Source of the DNA: CBDDFV01 sp965227335
GTDB taxonomy: Bacteria; Planctomycetota; Phycisphaerae; Phycisphaerales; SM1A02
NCBI GenBank assembly: GCA_965227335.1
Contig: CBDDFV010000001.1
Coordinates: 62,001-126,000, forward strand
Length of the DNA: 64,000 bases
Direction of reading: 5' to 3'
A program made the translations under genes and the position numbers. Shown here piece after piece: positions 43,013-53,062 of the stretch (its first letter is position 1; each line of letters starts with the position of its first letter). The notes below the pieces were generated by a model that was not told the origin of the DNA, did no database searches, and was given only the letters and a program-made list of their open reading frames with translations.

Positions 43013-44089
43013 CCTCCGCTCGTGCCCGAGCAGCCACCGCTTCCGCCACACCCCGCCGGCGTACCCGACCAGCGATCCGTCCGCCCCGATCACCCGGTGA
43101 CACGGAATCACAATCGCGATCCGGTTCTCGCCGTTCGCGCGACCGACGGCTCGCGCGGCGCCGGGTCGACCGATCGCCGCCGCCTGCGCGCCGTACGTCC
43201 GCGTCTCACCCGGCGGAATCGTCTGCAACTCACGCCAGACGGCGCGCTGGAAGTCCGACCCGACCAGGTGCAGCGGCGTCGTGAACGTGAACGATTCGCC
43301 CGCGAAGTAAGCGTCCAGCTCCACGCCGAGTTGTTCGTGATGCGAGTGACGACCCGGGACGATCGGGGAGTCGAACCGCGCCCGCAGGTCGTGTACCTCG
43401 CGCTCCAACGCGCGGCGGTCGGTGAACTCCAGCAGCACGACGCCCTCGTCGTGCGCGATCGACACCATCGGTCCGAGCGGCGTCTCGAACCACGTGGCCC
43501 ACAGCCGCGCCGATTCGTGCGCACGACCTGGTGTGACACCGAAGAGCGAGGCAAACGCCTCGGTGAAGCCGGAGACGGAGTCGTAGCCCGCCGCGCCCGC
43601 CGCCCACGCCGCGCCGGTCGACGACGCCTTCAGCGCGGCGAACGCCCGCCCCAGACGCTCCGCCCGCTGGTACTGCTGGAACGTCATCCCGATCGCCGCC
43701 TTGAACTGTCGGCGCACGGTCGACGGGTCGAGCCCTTCGCGGGCGAGGTCGGCGTCGCGGATTCGGGCGAGCGGCGTCGCCTGCACCCGCTGCATGAGCG
43801 TGCGCACGAGATCGTTCGACGGAGCGGGTCCGGGTTCGAGCGGCAGACAGCGTTTGCACGCGCGATATCCCGCCGCGATCGCTTCCCGCGCCGTCGGAAA
43901 GAACTCGACGTTCTCGCGCTTCGGCTTGCGGGCGGGACAGGTCGGGCGGCAGAAGATCCCCGTCGTACGCACGCCGACGATGAAGACGCCTTCGTACGAC
44001 GCATCGCGCTCGACCAGGGCGCGATAGAGGTCGTCGGAGGGCGGGCGGGCGACGTCGAAGGCGTCGGGCAGGAGCGAGGCGGTCGTCAT
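42995..44089 (-). CDS. ada: Bifunctional Ada: methyl phosphotriester/O6-alkylguanine repair and regulator
   Basis: The protein has 364 residues, full-length. The N-terminal zinc/phosphotriester domain has Cys47, Cys51, Cys78 and Cys81 (GIFCRPTCPARKP, RACKRCLP), with Cys47 as the methyl acceptor. An AraC-type helix-turn-helix covers about 95-190 (STVRRQFKAAIGMTFQQYQR). The methyltransferase domain ends with IPCHRVIGADGSLVGYAGG, with acceptor Cys330. It repairs alkylated DNA and activates its own regulon. It is divergent from a small gene at 44226, with 136 bases between them. The 3' end overlaps the convergent membrane-protein gene. Confidence 0.94.
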   Translation of the reverse strand: MTTASLLPDAFDVARPPSDDLYRALVERDASYEGVFIVGVRTTGIFCRPTCPARKPKRENVEFFPTAREAIAAGYRACKRCLPLEPGPAPSNDLVRTLMQRVQATPLARIRDADLAREGLDPSTVRRQFKAAIGMTFQQYQRAERLGRAFAALKASSTGAAWAAGAAGYDSVSGFTEAFASLFGVTPGRAHESARLWATWFETPLGPMVSIAHDEGVVLLEFTDRRALEREVHDLRARFDSPIVPGRHSHHEQLGVELDAYFAGESFTFTTPLHLVGSDFQRAVWRELQTIPPGETRTYGAQAAAIGRPGAARAVGRANGENRIAIVIPCHRVIGADGSLVGYAGGVWRKRWLLGHERRSGASV

Positions 44090-44225
44090 GCGAACACCTT
44101 GCCGCGCATCCGTTGCCGCCGCGACCGGGAAACGAGCGTGGAATTCAGATTCGGCCTGATCGGACGTATTGACCGACCCAAATAAAACCCTATCATCGGG
44201 GCGAGGCCGCGCGGAGAGGAGAGTC

Positions 44226-44492
44226 ATGCTCACATCGCGCGACCTCGTGCGGGAATGTCAGAAACATCCGGAGTACGCGTCGGTGCGTCCGTTGCGTGAG
44301 GCGATGGATCTCGCCGCGTCGTGGCCGTTGTTCGAGGCCGCGTGCATCCGGGATCGTGGTCTCGCGATCACGATGATCAACGGTCACGCCCGCATCGTGC
44401 GGATCACGGGCGAGCATCAGATCGTGGTGGCGTCGGCGACGACGCCGGGGGAGGCGGTGCGTCGGGCGTTCCTGGGCGGGCGCGGCGGGTGA
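44226..44492 (+). CDS. Small hypothetical protein, 88 residues
   Basis: The ATG at 44226 follows GGAGAGGAGAGTC. The product begins MLTSRDLVRECQKHPEYASV and continues with an alternating helix/strand pattern (ITMINGHARIVRITGEHQIV). No membrane segment or known motif is seen. Its divergence from ada raises the possibility of shared control by alkylation damage, which is untested inference. Confidence 0.65.
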   Translation: MLTSRDLVRECQKHPEYASVRPLREAMDLAASWPLFEAACIRDRGLAITMINGHARIVRITGEHQIVVASATTPGEAVRRAFLGGRGG

Positions 44493-44658
44493 TCAGGGAT
44501 GTCAGCGGCGACTTGGTTCCCGGTCGAAGGGGTCTTCGGGCGATTTTGAGGATGGTCGCGCAGGGCGGCCGCGCGGTTTCCGTCCGGACTCATGGGACGG
44601 GGCGCAGACGGCGTCCCAGGGCCCATCTCCCGACCTTCGAACGAGACTGAGGTGCGAT

Positions 44659-47600
44659 ATGACGCGTTTTCTGACTCTTCTGGCGGGCGCCACCGGGCTG
44701 GCGGCAGCGAGTTTCGCGTCGACGGCCCACGCGGACGTCTTCTCCGTTCCGGCAGACTTTCCGACGATCCAGGCGGCGATCGACGCCGCGAGCGACGGGG
44801 ACTCGATTCGCGTCGCGCCGGGCGTCTACAACGAGCAGTTGACGATCGACAAATGGCTGTTGATCCGGGCCGACGATCCGGAGGCGGGCGTGTGCGTGCT
44901 CGACGGGACGGGGCTCGCGGGGGGCAGCACGGTCACGTTCGGCCAGAACGCGACGAATTCGGACTTTCGGGACTTCACGTTGCGTGACGGATTCGACACC
45001 CTCTGGGGGGGCGCGATGTACATAGGTTCGAATGTGCTGATCAAGGACTGCGTCTTCGAGGACAATCAGTCGACGACGTACGGCGGCGCGATCACCGCAG
45101 ACCTGGCTGAACCGCTGATCATTGATTGCACGTTCCTCAACAACGAGGGCGGGGCGGGCGGCGCCGTCTACATCGGGACCGGGGAAGCGGGGGCGGAGAT
45201 CACGGGCTGCACATTCATCGGCAACAGCGCCGACTCCGGGGGCGCCATACATGTGCTCGGGACCGCCGGAGCGCAGATCTACGAGTGCACGTTCGAGTCG
45301 AACACCGCGCTCCGGGGCGGCGGCCTTCGGGTTCTTTCGGGTCAGGCGACCGTGCAGTGGTGCACCTTCACCGGGAACACGGCGACGATGGAGGGGGGCG
45401 GCGTCTTCTTCAGCAACGCCGACCAGTCCGTGATCGAGGACTGCACCCTGACCGGGAACACGGCGGACCGCGGGGGCGGTTTCGCCAGCGACTTCGGGAC
45501 CGTCGGCGTTCAGATGGCGGACTGCGAGGTGGTCGGCAATGTCGCGACGTCCGGCGGCGGCGTCCGCGCCGGGGGGATGACCATCACGAGTTCGACGATC
45601 GAAGACAACGTCGCAGACTTTGGCGCGGGTCTCCATGCGTTCCACGGCGTCACCGTCATCAACGGCGGCGCCATCCGGAACAACGTCGCCGGCATCGACG
45701 GCGGCGGGGTGTGGGTGGACGACGCGCTGACGATGATCGGCGGCGCCGTCCATGGCAATCACGCCGATGACGACGGCGGCGGCGTCGGGGGTTCGGGCGG
45801 GTCCGATGTGACGCTGAGCCGCGTGCGCATCTACGACAACACCGCGGATGACAACGGCGGCGGACTCTTCCTCGAGAACGACGCCGACGTCGTCAACTGC
45901 CTGGTCTTCGGCAACGCGGCGGGCGATCAGGGCGGCGGCGTCTATACCTCGGACTTCAACGGCGGCGTGCCGCGGATCACCAACACCACGATCTACGCCA
46001 ACGACGCCGCAGACGGGGCGAGCGGCCTGACCGCGCTGGGTGGGCAGTCGGACATCCGGAACTGCGTCATCTGGGGCAACACGGGGACCAACGTCGGGCC
46101 GGTGGGCCAGCCGAACGTCACCTACTCGGTCGTGCAGGGCGGCTTCGCGGGGGTGGGCAACATCGCCGACGATCCGAACTTCGTCGATCCGGTCGGCCAG
46201 GACGGCGTCGTGGGCACGATCGACGACGACCTTCGCCTCGGGCCGTTCTCGCCCGCGATCGACGGCGGCGACAACGGCGCGCCCGGTCTCGGCGGCGTGA
46301 CGACGGACTTCGACAGCCTGCCCCGGTTCTACGACGACGGCGACCAGCCGGACAACGGGGCCGGCGCGGCGCCGATCGTGGACATGGGCGCGCATGAGCG
46401 CCAGATCAACTCCGCCGCGCAGATCGTCACGATCGACGACGACGATTCGATCCAGGCCACGATCGACAGCGTTCCGAGCGGCAGCGTGATCATCCTCGAG
46501 GAGGGGTTCTACAACCAGTCGTTCAACCCGAACGGCAAGGCGATCACGATTCGCAGCACGGATCCGTCGGACCCCGACACGGTGCGGTTCACCCGGATTC
46601 AGCCGCCGGCCCCGGGCGTGCGGATGGTGACGATCAACGCCAACGAAGGCCCGGACACCGTCATCTCCGGGCTCACCTTGCAACTCGGCGACGCCGAGAA
46701 GGGCGCGGCGATGAACATCGCCGGCGGCGCGAGTCCGACCATCCACGCCTGTGTATTCGATCGGAACGAGTCGACGGACGACGGCGGGGCCGTTCGCATC
46801 GGGGGCGTCGGTACGAACCCGACGTTCGTCAACTGCGGCTTCTACGCCAACGTGGCGGCGGAGCAGGGCGGCGCGGCGTTCATCGCGAGCGCCGCCGTGC
46901 CTTCGTTCATCAACTGCGTTTTCGTCGACAACACCGCCCTGTCAGGCGGCGCGATGTCCGGCGGCGTCGCGGATCCGATCATCCTCAACTGCACGTTCTT
47001 CAAGAACGAGGCGGCCGACACGGGCGGCGCGTACCGCCGGTCCGGCTCCGGCCAGCCGAAGATCACCAACTCGATTTTCTGGCAGAACACGCCGGACCAG
47101 TTCAACACCAGCACCGGGGACTTCGTCACCTACTGCATTGTCGAGGGCGGGTATCCGGGCGTCGGCAACCTGGACGCGGATCCGATGTTCGACGACCCCA
47201 ACGGGGCGAACAACAACCTCGGGACGCCGGACGACGACCTGTCGCTCAAGCCGTTCTCGCCGGCGATCGACGCCGGGAACAACGAGGCGGCCGAACTCGT
47301 GGGTGTCGTGATCGACTTCCTCGGCAACGACCGGTTCTACGACGACATCGACGTCGTCGATTCGGGGAACGGCGCCGCGCCGGTCATCGACATCGGCGCG
47401 TACGAGAACGAGGTTCCCTCGGCCCCGCAGATCGTCGAGGTCTTCCCTGGCGACTCGATTCAGGCCGCGATCGATGCGGTCGCCGAAGGCAGCGAGGTCG
47501 TGGTGGGCCCCGGCGTGTACGCCGAGACCTTCAACACGCGGGGCAAGGCGATCACGGTGCGGAGCCAGAATCCGATCGATCCCGGCGTGGTCGCCGCGAC

Positions 47601-48579
47601 CATTCTCGACGGCGAGGGCGTCCGCCGCCTGATCATCTGTGATACCGATGAGAACCCGGACACCGTCGTCGAAGGTTTCACCATCCGCAACGGGTTCGGC
47701 AACCTCGGCGGCGCCGTCTGGTGCAACTTCAACGCCAAGCCGACGATGCGCTGGTGCTCCTTCATCAACAACCACTCGACGCTCGACGGCGGGGCCGTGA
47801 GTACGAACAACACCAGCGGCCCACGATTCTTCAACTGCGCCTTCATCGGCAACACCGCCGATCGTGACGGCGGGGCCGTGGAGCACAACAACGCCGACAC
47901 GACTTTCGTCAACTGCCTGTTCACCGGCAATATCGCCGGCGATAACGGCGGCGCCGTGTACGCGGGCGGCGGCAGCGATGACGACGTCATCAACTGCACG
48001 TTCGTGAACAACATCGCCGGCGTGACCGGCGGCGCGTTCGGACGTAACGGGGCGAGCGAGCCGACGATCGTGAACTCCATCCTGTGGGGCAACCTCCCCG
48101 ATGAGATCGAGACTCAGGACAATCCTGCGATCGTGACGTACAGCATCGTCGCCGGCGGCTTCCCCGGCGAAGGCAACCTCGACGCCGACCCGTTCTTCGT
48201 CGACGCCGACGGCGCCGATGACACGCCCGGCACCGCCGACGATGACGCTCGCCTGAGCCCCGCCTCGCCGGCGATCGAAGTCGGCCTCAACGAAGGGGTC
48301 CCGGTCGACGTCATCCTCGACCTCGACGCCAATGAGCGGTTCTTCGACGCGGACGGCGATCGCCTCGCGACCGTCGACCTCGGCGCGTACGAACGGCAGG
48401 ACCTGATCGGCTGCGCCGGCGACTTCGACCGCGACGGCGTGGTGGACGCCTCCGATCTCGCGGTCCTGCTCGCGGCGTGGGGATCGTGCGATGACTGCCC
48501 CGCCGACCTCAACGGCGACGGCTTCGTCGGGGCGTCGGATCTCGCCGCCCTGCTCGCCAACTGGGGGTCGTGCGACTGA
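44659..48579 (+). CDS. Giant secreted right-handed beta-helix protein with dockerin-like tail
   Basis: The protein has 1306 residues with a signal peptide (1-25, ending AHAD). Three pectate-lyase-like beta-helix domains each begin with a phrase such as FPTIQAAIDAASDGDSIRVA, SIQATIDSVPSGSVIILEEG or SIQAAIDAVAEGSEVVVGPG. Each continues with many coil repeats of the N.A...GGAV...CTF.GN type and ends with a block S.VIDGG-like/FSPAIDAG. The C-terminus has two calcium units (GDFDRDGVVDASDLAVLLAA and DLNGDGFVGASDLAALLANW). It is probably a cell-surface or extracellular polysaccharide-binding or adhesion protein; no catalytic residues are clear. Confidence 0.88.
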   Translation: MTRFLTLLAGATGLAAASFASTAHADVFSVPADFPTIQAAIDAASDGDSIRVAPGVYNEQLTIDKWLLIRADDPEAGVCVLDGTGLAGGSTVTFGQNATNSDFRDFTLRDGFDTLWGGAMYIGSNVLIKDCVFEDNQSTTYGGAITADLAEPLIIDCTFLNNEGGAGGAVYIGTGEAGAEITGCTFIGNSADSGGAIHVLGTAGAQIYECTFESNTALRGGGLRVLSGQATVQWCTFTGNTATMEGGGVFFSNADQSVIEDCTLTGNTADRGGGFASDFGTVGVQMADCEVVGNVATSGGGVRAGGMTITSSTIEDNVADFGAGLHAFHGVTVINGGAIRNNVAGIDGGGVWVDDALTMIGGAVHGNHADDDGGGVGGSGGSDVTLSRVRIYDNTADDNGGGLFLENDADVVNCLVFGNAAGDQGGGVYTSDFNGGVPRITNTTIYANDAADGASGLTALGGQSDIRNCVIWGNTGTNVGPVGQPNVTYSVVQGGFAGVGNIADDPNFVDPVGQDGVVGTIDDDLRLGPFSPAIDGGDNGAPGLGGVTTDFDSLPRFYDDGDQPDNGAGAAPIVDMGAHERQINSAAQIVTIDDDDSIQATIDSVPSGSVIILEEGFYNQSFNPNGKAITIRSTDPSDPDTVRFTRIQPPAPGVRMVTINANEGPDTVISGLTLQLGDAEKGAAMNIAGGASPTIHACVFDRNESTDDGGAVRIGGVGTNPTFVNCGFYANVAAEQGGAAFIASAAVPSFINCVFVDNTALSGGAMSGGVADPIILNCTFFKNEAADTGGAYRRSGSGQPKITNSIFWQNTPDQFNTSTGDFVTYCIVEGGYPGVGNLDADPMFDDPNGANNNLGTPDDDLSLKPFSPAIDAGNNEAAELVGVVIDFLGNDRFYDDIDVVDSGNGAAPVIDIGAYENEVPSAPQIVEVFPGDSIQAAIDAVAEGSEVVVGPGVYAETFNTRGKAITVRSQNPIDPGVVAATILDGEGVRRLIICDTDENPDTVVEGFTIRNGFGNLGGAVWCNFNAKPTMRWCSFINNHSTLDGGAVSTNNTSGPRFFNCAFIGNTADRDGGAVEHNNADTTFVNCLFTGNIAGDNGGAVYAGGGSDDDVINCTFVNNIAGVTGGAFGRNGASEPTIVNSILWGNLPDEIETQDNPAIVTYSIVAGGFPGEGNLDADPFFVDADGADDTPGTADDDARLSPASPAIEVGLNEGVPVDVILDLDANERFFDADGDRLATVDLGAYERQDLIGCAGDFDRDGVVDASDLAVLLAAWGSCDDCPADLNGDGFVGASDLAALLANWGSCD

Positions 48580-48609
48580 CCCGCCCGCATTCTCGGAGGT
48601 CTCGTTCGG

Positions 48610-48641
48610 ACCGCCGCCGCGCTTCACCGCGCGGCGGCGGT
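48610..48641 (+). terminator. Stem-loop downstream of the beta-helix gene
   Basis: A 13-bp perfect stem (ACCGCCGCCGCGC with GCGCGGCGGCGGT) around TTCACC, 31 bases after the stop at 48579. The following CGTCTTCTCC is only weakly T-rich. Confidence 0.7.
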
Positions 48642-48837
48642 CGTCTTCTCCGCGGCCCTATCGGACCCGCACTCGTCGCCGGAACGCCGCTTCGCGACCA
48701 CGCCCGATGCCGCCGTCTGGACGCTTGTTTCGCGTCGGCGCGGGTTCTACCATGAGGGTGATCCGTGAGGGTGGCTTTGTTCCGTATCTGGTCCCGCCTC
48801 CTCGCCGATTCCCCACACCCCCACATTGAGAGCACCC

Positions 48838-50835
48838 ATGCGTCAGATCCCCTCCCTGGCCGCCGCCATCGCCCTGATGGCGGCCTCGGTCGTCGCCGCC
48901 GCTGATGTTCCGCTGGCGATTGACGAGAACCCCGACCCGAACATCTTCGAGACGACGATCACCGCCGCGGTGACGATGATCGACCTCGACGGCTCCGGAA
49001 CCATGGTCGAGGCGTGGACGTTCGGCGGCAGCCGTCCCGGTCCGGAGATTCGCGTCAAGGTCGGCGATCAGGTGATCGTGCACCTCGAGAACCAGCTCGA
49101 CTTCCCGACCAGCATCCACTGGCATGGCGTCGAGGTGAACAACGCCTCTGACGGAACCTCCGTCACCCAGGCCCCGGTGATGCCGGGCCAGACGTTCACG
49201 TACCGGTTCATCGCGCCGCGGGCGGGCGTGTTCTTCTACCACCCGCACATGCGTCCGATGAACCAGGTGTTCAAGGGCATGTACGGCTCGTTCATCGTGA
49301 CGGACGAGATCGAGGCGACGCTCACCGATCTCGGCGTGCTCCCGGTGCGTGACAAGACGCTGGTGCTGAGCGATGTGACCGTCGCCCAGCCGGTGGGGCA
49401 GAACCCGGTCGAGAACTATCCGGCCGACCCCGGGACGCCGTGGGCGGGTCCGTTCGAGTTTCCCGGCAACGGGTTCAGTCCGACGCCGTTCGAACTCGTG
49501 GAGTCGGTGCCGCGCGACTATGACGGCATGCCCTCGGGCGGCGATCCGGTTCCGGCGGGCACGATCCCGTTCGTGGCCCCGCCCCGGGAGTGTCGCGACG
49601 TGCCGCAGGTTCCCTGCCGCACCAACGAGGGAATACTCGTGCTCGGCAACGGTCAGGTTCCCGCCCCGCGGGTCGGCACGCCCGATGCGCCGGGCGAAGT
49701 GAACCCGGCGCCGGATTCGATGATCGTTCCGGCCGGGCGCGGCGTGCGTCTGCGTCTCGTCAACACCGCCGTGCAACGCTATTTCCGTCTTCGCGCCACC
49801 GACGGCGCCGGCAACCTGCTCCCGCTCGTCCGCGTGGGCGGCGAGGGCGGTCTGCTCGACGTTGCGCGTCTGGAAGGCGGCGTCCAGGGCGCCTACGAGA
49901 CGAAATACGATGCGGGCGAGATCGTGCTCGGTCCGTCGCAACGCGCGGATGTCGTGCTCATCGCCGACACGATCGAGGGCGACGTGATCACCATCTGGGA
50001 GCGCGACTTCGAACGGGCCGGCTTCGGCTGGTCGCTGACGCCGACCGTGCCGGTCGCGCACATCGTGGTCGGTCCGTCGGACGGCGGCGTCGACACGCTC
50101 GCGGCGGGCGACCCGCTCCGCACGCACAAGGCGATCAACGATCCCGTCGAGAACCTCGCGGAGCTCGCGGCGGACGACGTCTTCATCGATCCGTCAACGC
50201 TCGTGAACCCGCAGCCGGGCTCGACGGATCTCACGATCCGACTCACCAACCAGGCGCCCGGCGATCTTCCCTATCCATCGATCGACGGCGTGCGCGGCGC
50301 CTTCGAGGGCGGCGAGGGCGCCCCGCCGTACCAGGCGACCACTCGCTGGGCCCGCATCGGCGATCTCCTCGAGATCACCGTGCGCAACGAGACGCTCTCG
50401 CACCATCCGTGGCACCACCACGGCTTCTCGTTCCAGCCGCTCCGGCTGGAGGACTTCGACGGCAAGCTGCTGATGGCGTTCCCGACCGAGTTCGTCGACG
50501 TCGTCGATGTCCCCGGCTTCACGCAGATTGTCTACCGGATGCGGATCGAGGACCGACCCCAGCCCGACGGGGCGACCATGGGCGGCGCGATCGGCCGCTG
50601 GCTCTTTCACTGCCATCTCTACCATCACGCCGCGCTCGGCATGATCGGGGAGCTGGTGGTGCTGCCGGAATGCGACGGCGACGTCAACGCCGACGGCGTG
50701 ATCGGTCGCGCTGATCTCGCGATGGTGCTCGGCGCCTGGAACGGATCGATGGTCGCGGCGGACCTGAACTTCGACGGCGTCATCAACGCGTCGGACCTGG
50801 CGATCCTGCTCGCGAACTGGGGGGATTGTCCGTGA
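48838..50835 (+). CDS. Secreted multicopper oxidase with dockerin-like tail
   Basis: The protein has 665 residues with a signal peptide (1-22). The copper sites are complete: HWHG (H94, H96), HPH (H135, H137), HHPWHHHG (522-529) and HCHLYHHAALGM (591-602), giving type 1, 2 and 3 copper with Met602 as axial ligand. The substrate may be phenolics, metals such as Mn(II) or Cu(I), or nitrogen compounds. After residue 610 two calcium units follow (CDGDVNADGVIGRADLAMVL and DLNFDGVINASDLAILLANW). The ATG at 48838 is in frame with the signal peptide. Fusion of an oxidase to this surface tail suggests cell-attached display. Confidence 0.92.
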   Translation: MRQIPSLAAAIALMAASVVAAADVPLAIDENPDPNIFETTITAAVTMIDLDGSGTMVEAWTFGGSRPGPEIRVKVGDQVIVHLENQLDFPTSIHWHGVEVNNASDGTSVTQAPVMPGQTFTYRFIAPRAGVFFYHPHMRPMNQVFKGMYGSFIVTDEIEATLTDLGVLPVRDKTLVLSDVTVAQPVGQNPVENYPADPGTPWAGPFEFPGNGFSPTPFELVESVPRDYDGMPSGGDPVPAGTIPFVAPPRECRDVPQVPCRTNEGILVLGNGQVPAPRVGTPDAPGEVNPAPDSMIVPAGRGVRLRLVNTAVQRYFRLRATDGAGNLLPLVRVGGEGGLLDVARLEGGVQGAYETKYDAGEIVLGPSQRADVVLIADTIEGDVITIWERDFERAGFGWSLTPTVPVAHIVVGPSDGGVDTLAAGDPLRTHKAINDPVENLAELAADDVFIDPSTLVNPQPGSTDLTIRLTNQAPGDLPYPSIDGVRGAFEGGEGAPPYQATTRWARIGDLLEITVRNETLSHHPWHHHGFSFQPLRLEDFDGKLLMAFPTEFVDVVDVPGFTQIVYRMRIEDRPQPDGATMGGAIGRWLFHCHLYHHAALGMIGELVVLPECDGDVNADGVIGRADLAMVLGAWNGSMVAADLNFDGVINASDLAILLANWGDCP

Positions 50836-50841
50836 TGAGCG

Positions 50842-51189
50842 TCAACCCTGATCGACCCCCGTCGTCTCCGACACCGGACTGAACACGTCGATCAGCACGC
50901 TCGTCTCCAGCGCCTCGGCGCCGTGCAGCACATTCGACGGCACGTGCAGCACCTCGCCGCCGCCGATCTCCACGATCTCACGCTCTTCCCCGAGCGTGAA
51001 TCGCATGCGCCCGCTCAGACAGATGACGATTTGTTCGTTCTCATGGTGGTGCTGGTCGATGAAGAAGCCCTCGTGCAGCGTCAGTTGGGCGAGCATGACG
51101 TGATCGCCGACGATGCGGCGGCGGTCGATCTTCGCCATCGGATGATCCGTCGGGAGATCGTCCCAGCGGTGGACGGTTGCGTCAGACAT
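50842..51189 (-). CDS. Cupin-domain protein
   Basis: The protein has 115 residues, a single small cupin barrel. The metal motif reads GFFIDQHHHENEQIVICLSG (two histidines and a glutamate), and the second motif is VPSNVLHGAEAL. The function (dioxygenase, isomerase or binding protein) cannot be told. The start at 51189 overlaps the end of the ABC exporter gene by eight bases, so it is translated from the same transcript. Confidence 0.85.
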   Translation of the reverse strand: MSDATVHRWDDLPTDHPMAKIDRRRIVGDHVMLAQLTLHEGFFIDQHHHENEQIVICLSGRMRFTLGEEREIVEIGGGEVLHVPSNVLHGAEALETSVLIDVFSPVSETTGVDQG

Positions 51190-53047
51190 GGCCGGTCTCC
51201 TGGGTCGCGCCCTCGCCCGTCTGGACGGCCCAGAGCGAGGCGTACAGTCCGCCGCGCTCGAGCAGTTCCTCGTGCGTCCCCGACTCCGTGATGCGTCCGT
51301 CGGCGAGCACGTGGATCGCATGGGCGTGTCGGATGGTTGAGAGGCGGTGGGCGATGACGAGCGTGGTTCGGTTGACGGTGATTTTCGCCAGCGACCGCTG
51401 GATCGCGGCTTCGGTTTCATTGTCGACGGACGAGGTGGCTTCGTCGAGCACGAGGATCGGCGCGTCCTTGAGGATGGCGCGGGCCATGGCGATGCGCTGA
51501 CGCTGACCGCCGGAGAGCCGTTGGCCGCGCTCGCCGACCACGGTGTCGTAGCCGTCGCGCAGGTTTTCGATGAAGTCATGCGCCTCCGCGGTGCGAGCCG
51601 CCGCGATGATGTCGTCCATCGGGACGTCGTTCAGCGCGTCGAGGCGTCCGGGTCCGTCTTCGTCCTGCGCGCGGTCGGCCGCGCGTCCGTACGCGATGTT
51701 GTCGCGCACGCTGCCGTTGAACAGGAAGATGTCCTGGCTGACGAGGGCGATCGATCGCCGGAGGTCGGCGAGGGTGAGTTTCCGGATGTCGATATCGTCG
51801 ACGAGGATGCGTCCCTCGTCGAACTCGTGGGGTTCGTAGAAGCGGAGCAGGAGCTTGATGAGGGTGCTCTTGCCGCTGCCGGTGGCGCCGACGATGGCGG
51901 TGGTCCTGCCGGCCGGGATGTCGAGGTCGATGTCGCGGAGGATGGGTTGTCCGGGGTGATAGGCGAAGGTGAGGTGTTCGAAGCGGATGTCGCCGCGCAC
52001 GGCGTCGGGTTCGATCGTGCGTTCGCCGTCGACGATCTCGACCGGCGTATCGAGGAGATCGAGGATGCGTCCGGTCGACGCCATCGCCCGCTGGTAGAGG
52101 TCGAGCACCTGGCCGAGTCGGGTGAAGGGCCAGAGGAGTCGTTGCGTCAGGAACACCATCACGGAGTACGCGCCGACCGCGAGTTGTCCTTCGAGCGTGA
52201 GCCAGCCGCCGAGCAGCATCGCGGCGATGAAGCCGACGACGATGACCATGCGGATGAGCGGGCTGAAGGCGGACGAGAGCTTGATCGCCGCGCGGTTGGC
52301 GTCGCCGTAGCGGAGCGATTCCTGGCGGATGCGTTCGGTTTCGATCGGTTCGGCGGCGAAGGATTTGATGGTGGCCATGCCCCCGACGGCGGCCCCGAGA
52401 TGGCTGTTGAGGTCGGACGCCTGGTCGCGCACCGTCACGTAGCGGGGGGCGATGAGGCGGTGAAATTTGAGCGAGCCGAGGATGACGAAAGGCAGGGGGA
52501 TGAGGGAGACGACGCCGACCCACGGGGAGAGCGCGATGAACGCGGCGGAGATCGCGATGGCGGTGGTCGCGAGCTGGATGAGGTCGTTGGCGCCGGTGTC
52601 GAGGAATCGTTCGAGTTGATTGACGTCGTCGTTGAGGGTGGCCATGAAGGAGCCGGCCGCGCGTCCTTCGAAGTGGGTCATGTCGAGACGCTGGACGTGT
52701 TTGAAGGTGTCGAGCCGGAGTTCATGCTGGATGGTCTGGGCGAGGCCGCGCCAGACGACGCCGTGGAGGTACTCGAAGACGGACTCGCAGATCCAGATCA
52801 CGAGGGTGAGGACGGCGAGGACGACGAGTTGATGGAGCGGGTCGGCGACGCCGAAGCCGGCGAGGACGGAATCTTCGCGTTCGACGACGACATCGACCGC
52901 CATCCCGATGAGGAAGGGCGGGGCGAGGTCGAAGAGTTTGTTGAGCACGGACCACGACGCGGCGATCCGGAGGCGCCCGCGGTGCGATGCCGCGTAGCGG
53001 AGCAGGCGTTTCAGCGGGTGGACGTCATCCTGGGGCGCGGCGGACAT
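51182..53047 (-). CDS. MsbA-like ABC exporter (fused membrane and ATPase domains)
   Basis: The protein has 621 residues. The type IV ABC membrane domain has six helices over about residues 20-320. The ATPase domain has GATGSGKST (Walker A), the Q-loop LVSQDIFLFNGSVRDNIAYG, LSGGQRQR (signature), ILVLDEATSSVD (Walker B and D-loop) and VIAHRLST. It forms homodimers that export lipids, drugs or peptides. The cupin gene follows with an eight-base overlap. It is separated from pilT by a palindrome-bearing gap. Confidence 0.93.
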   Translation of the reverse strand: MSAAPQDDVHPLKRLLRYAASHRGRLRIAASWSVLNKLFDLAPPFLIGMAVDVVVEREDSVLAGFGVADPLHQLVVLAVLTLVIWICESVFEYLHGVVWRGLAQTIQHELRLDTFKHVQRLDMTHFEGRAAGSFMATLNDDVNQLERFLDTGANDLIQLATTAIAISAAFIALSPWVGVVSLIPLPFVILGSLKFHRLIAPRYVTVRDQASDLNSHLGAAVGGMATIKSFAAEPIETERIRQESLRYGDANRAAIKLSSAFSPLIRMVIVVGFIAAMLLGGWLTLEGQLAVGAYSVMVFLTQRLLWPFTRLGQVLDLYQRAMASTGRILDLLDTPVEIVDGERTIEPDAVRGDIRFEHLTFAYHPGQPILRDIDLDIPAGRTTAIVGATGSGKSTLIKLLLRFYEPHEFDEGRILVDDIDIRKLTLADLRRSIALVSQDIFLFNGSVRDNIAYGRAADRAQDEDGPGRLDALNDVPMDDIIAAARTAEAHDFIENLRDGYDTVVGERGQRLSGGQRQRIAMARAILKDAPILVLDEATSSVDNETEAAIQRSLAKITVNRTTLVIAHRLSTIRHAHAIHVLADGRITESGTHEELLERGGLYASLWAVQTGEGATQETGHV

Positions 53048-53062
53048 GGAACGATGGTATCG

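Noticed and set aside
44226..44492. Small gene next to ada as an anti-alkylation factor
   Set aside because: Only position suggests it. No motif supports a repair role, so it is left as hypothetical.
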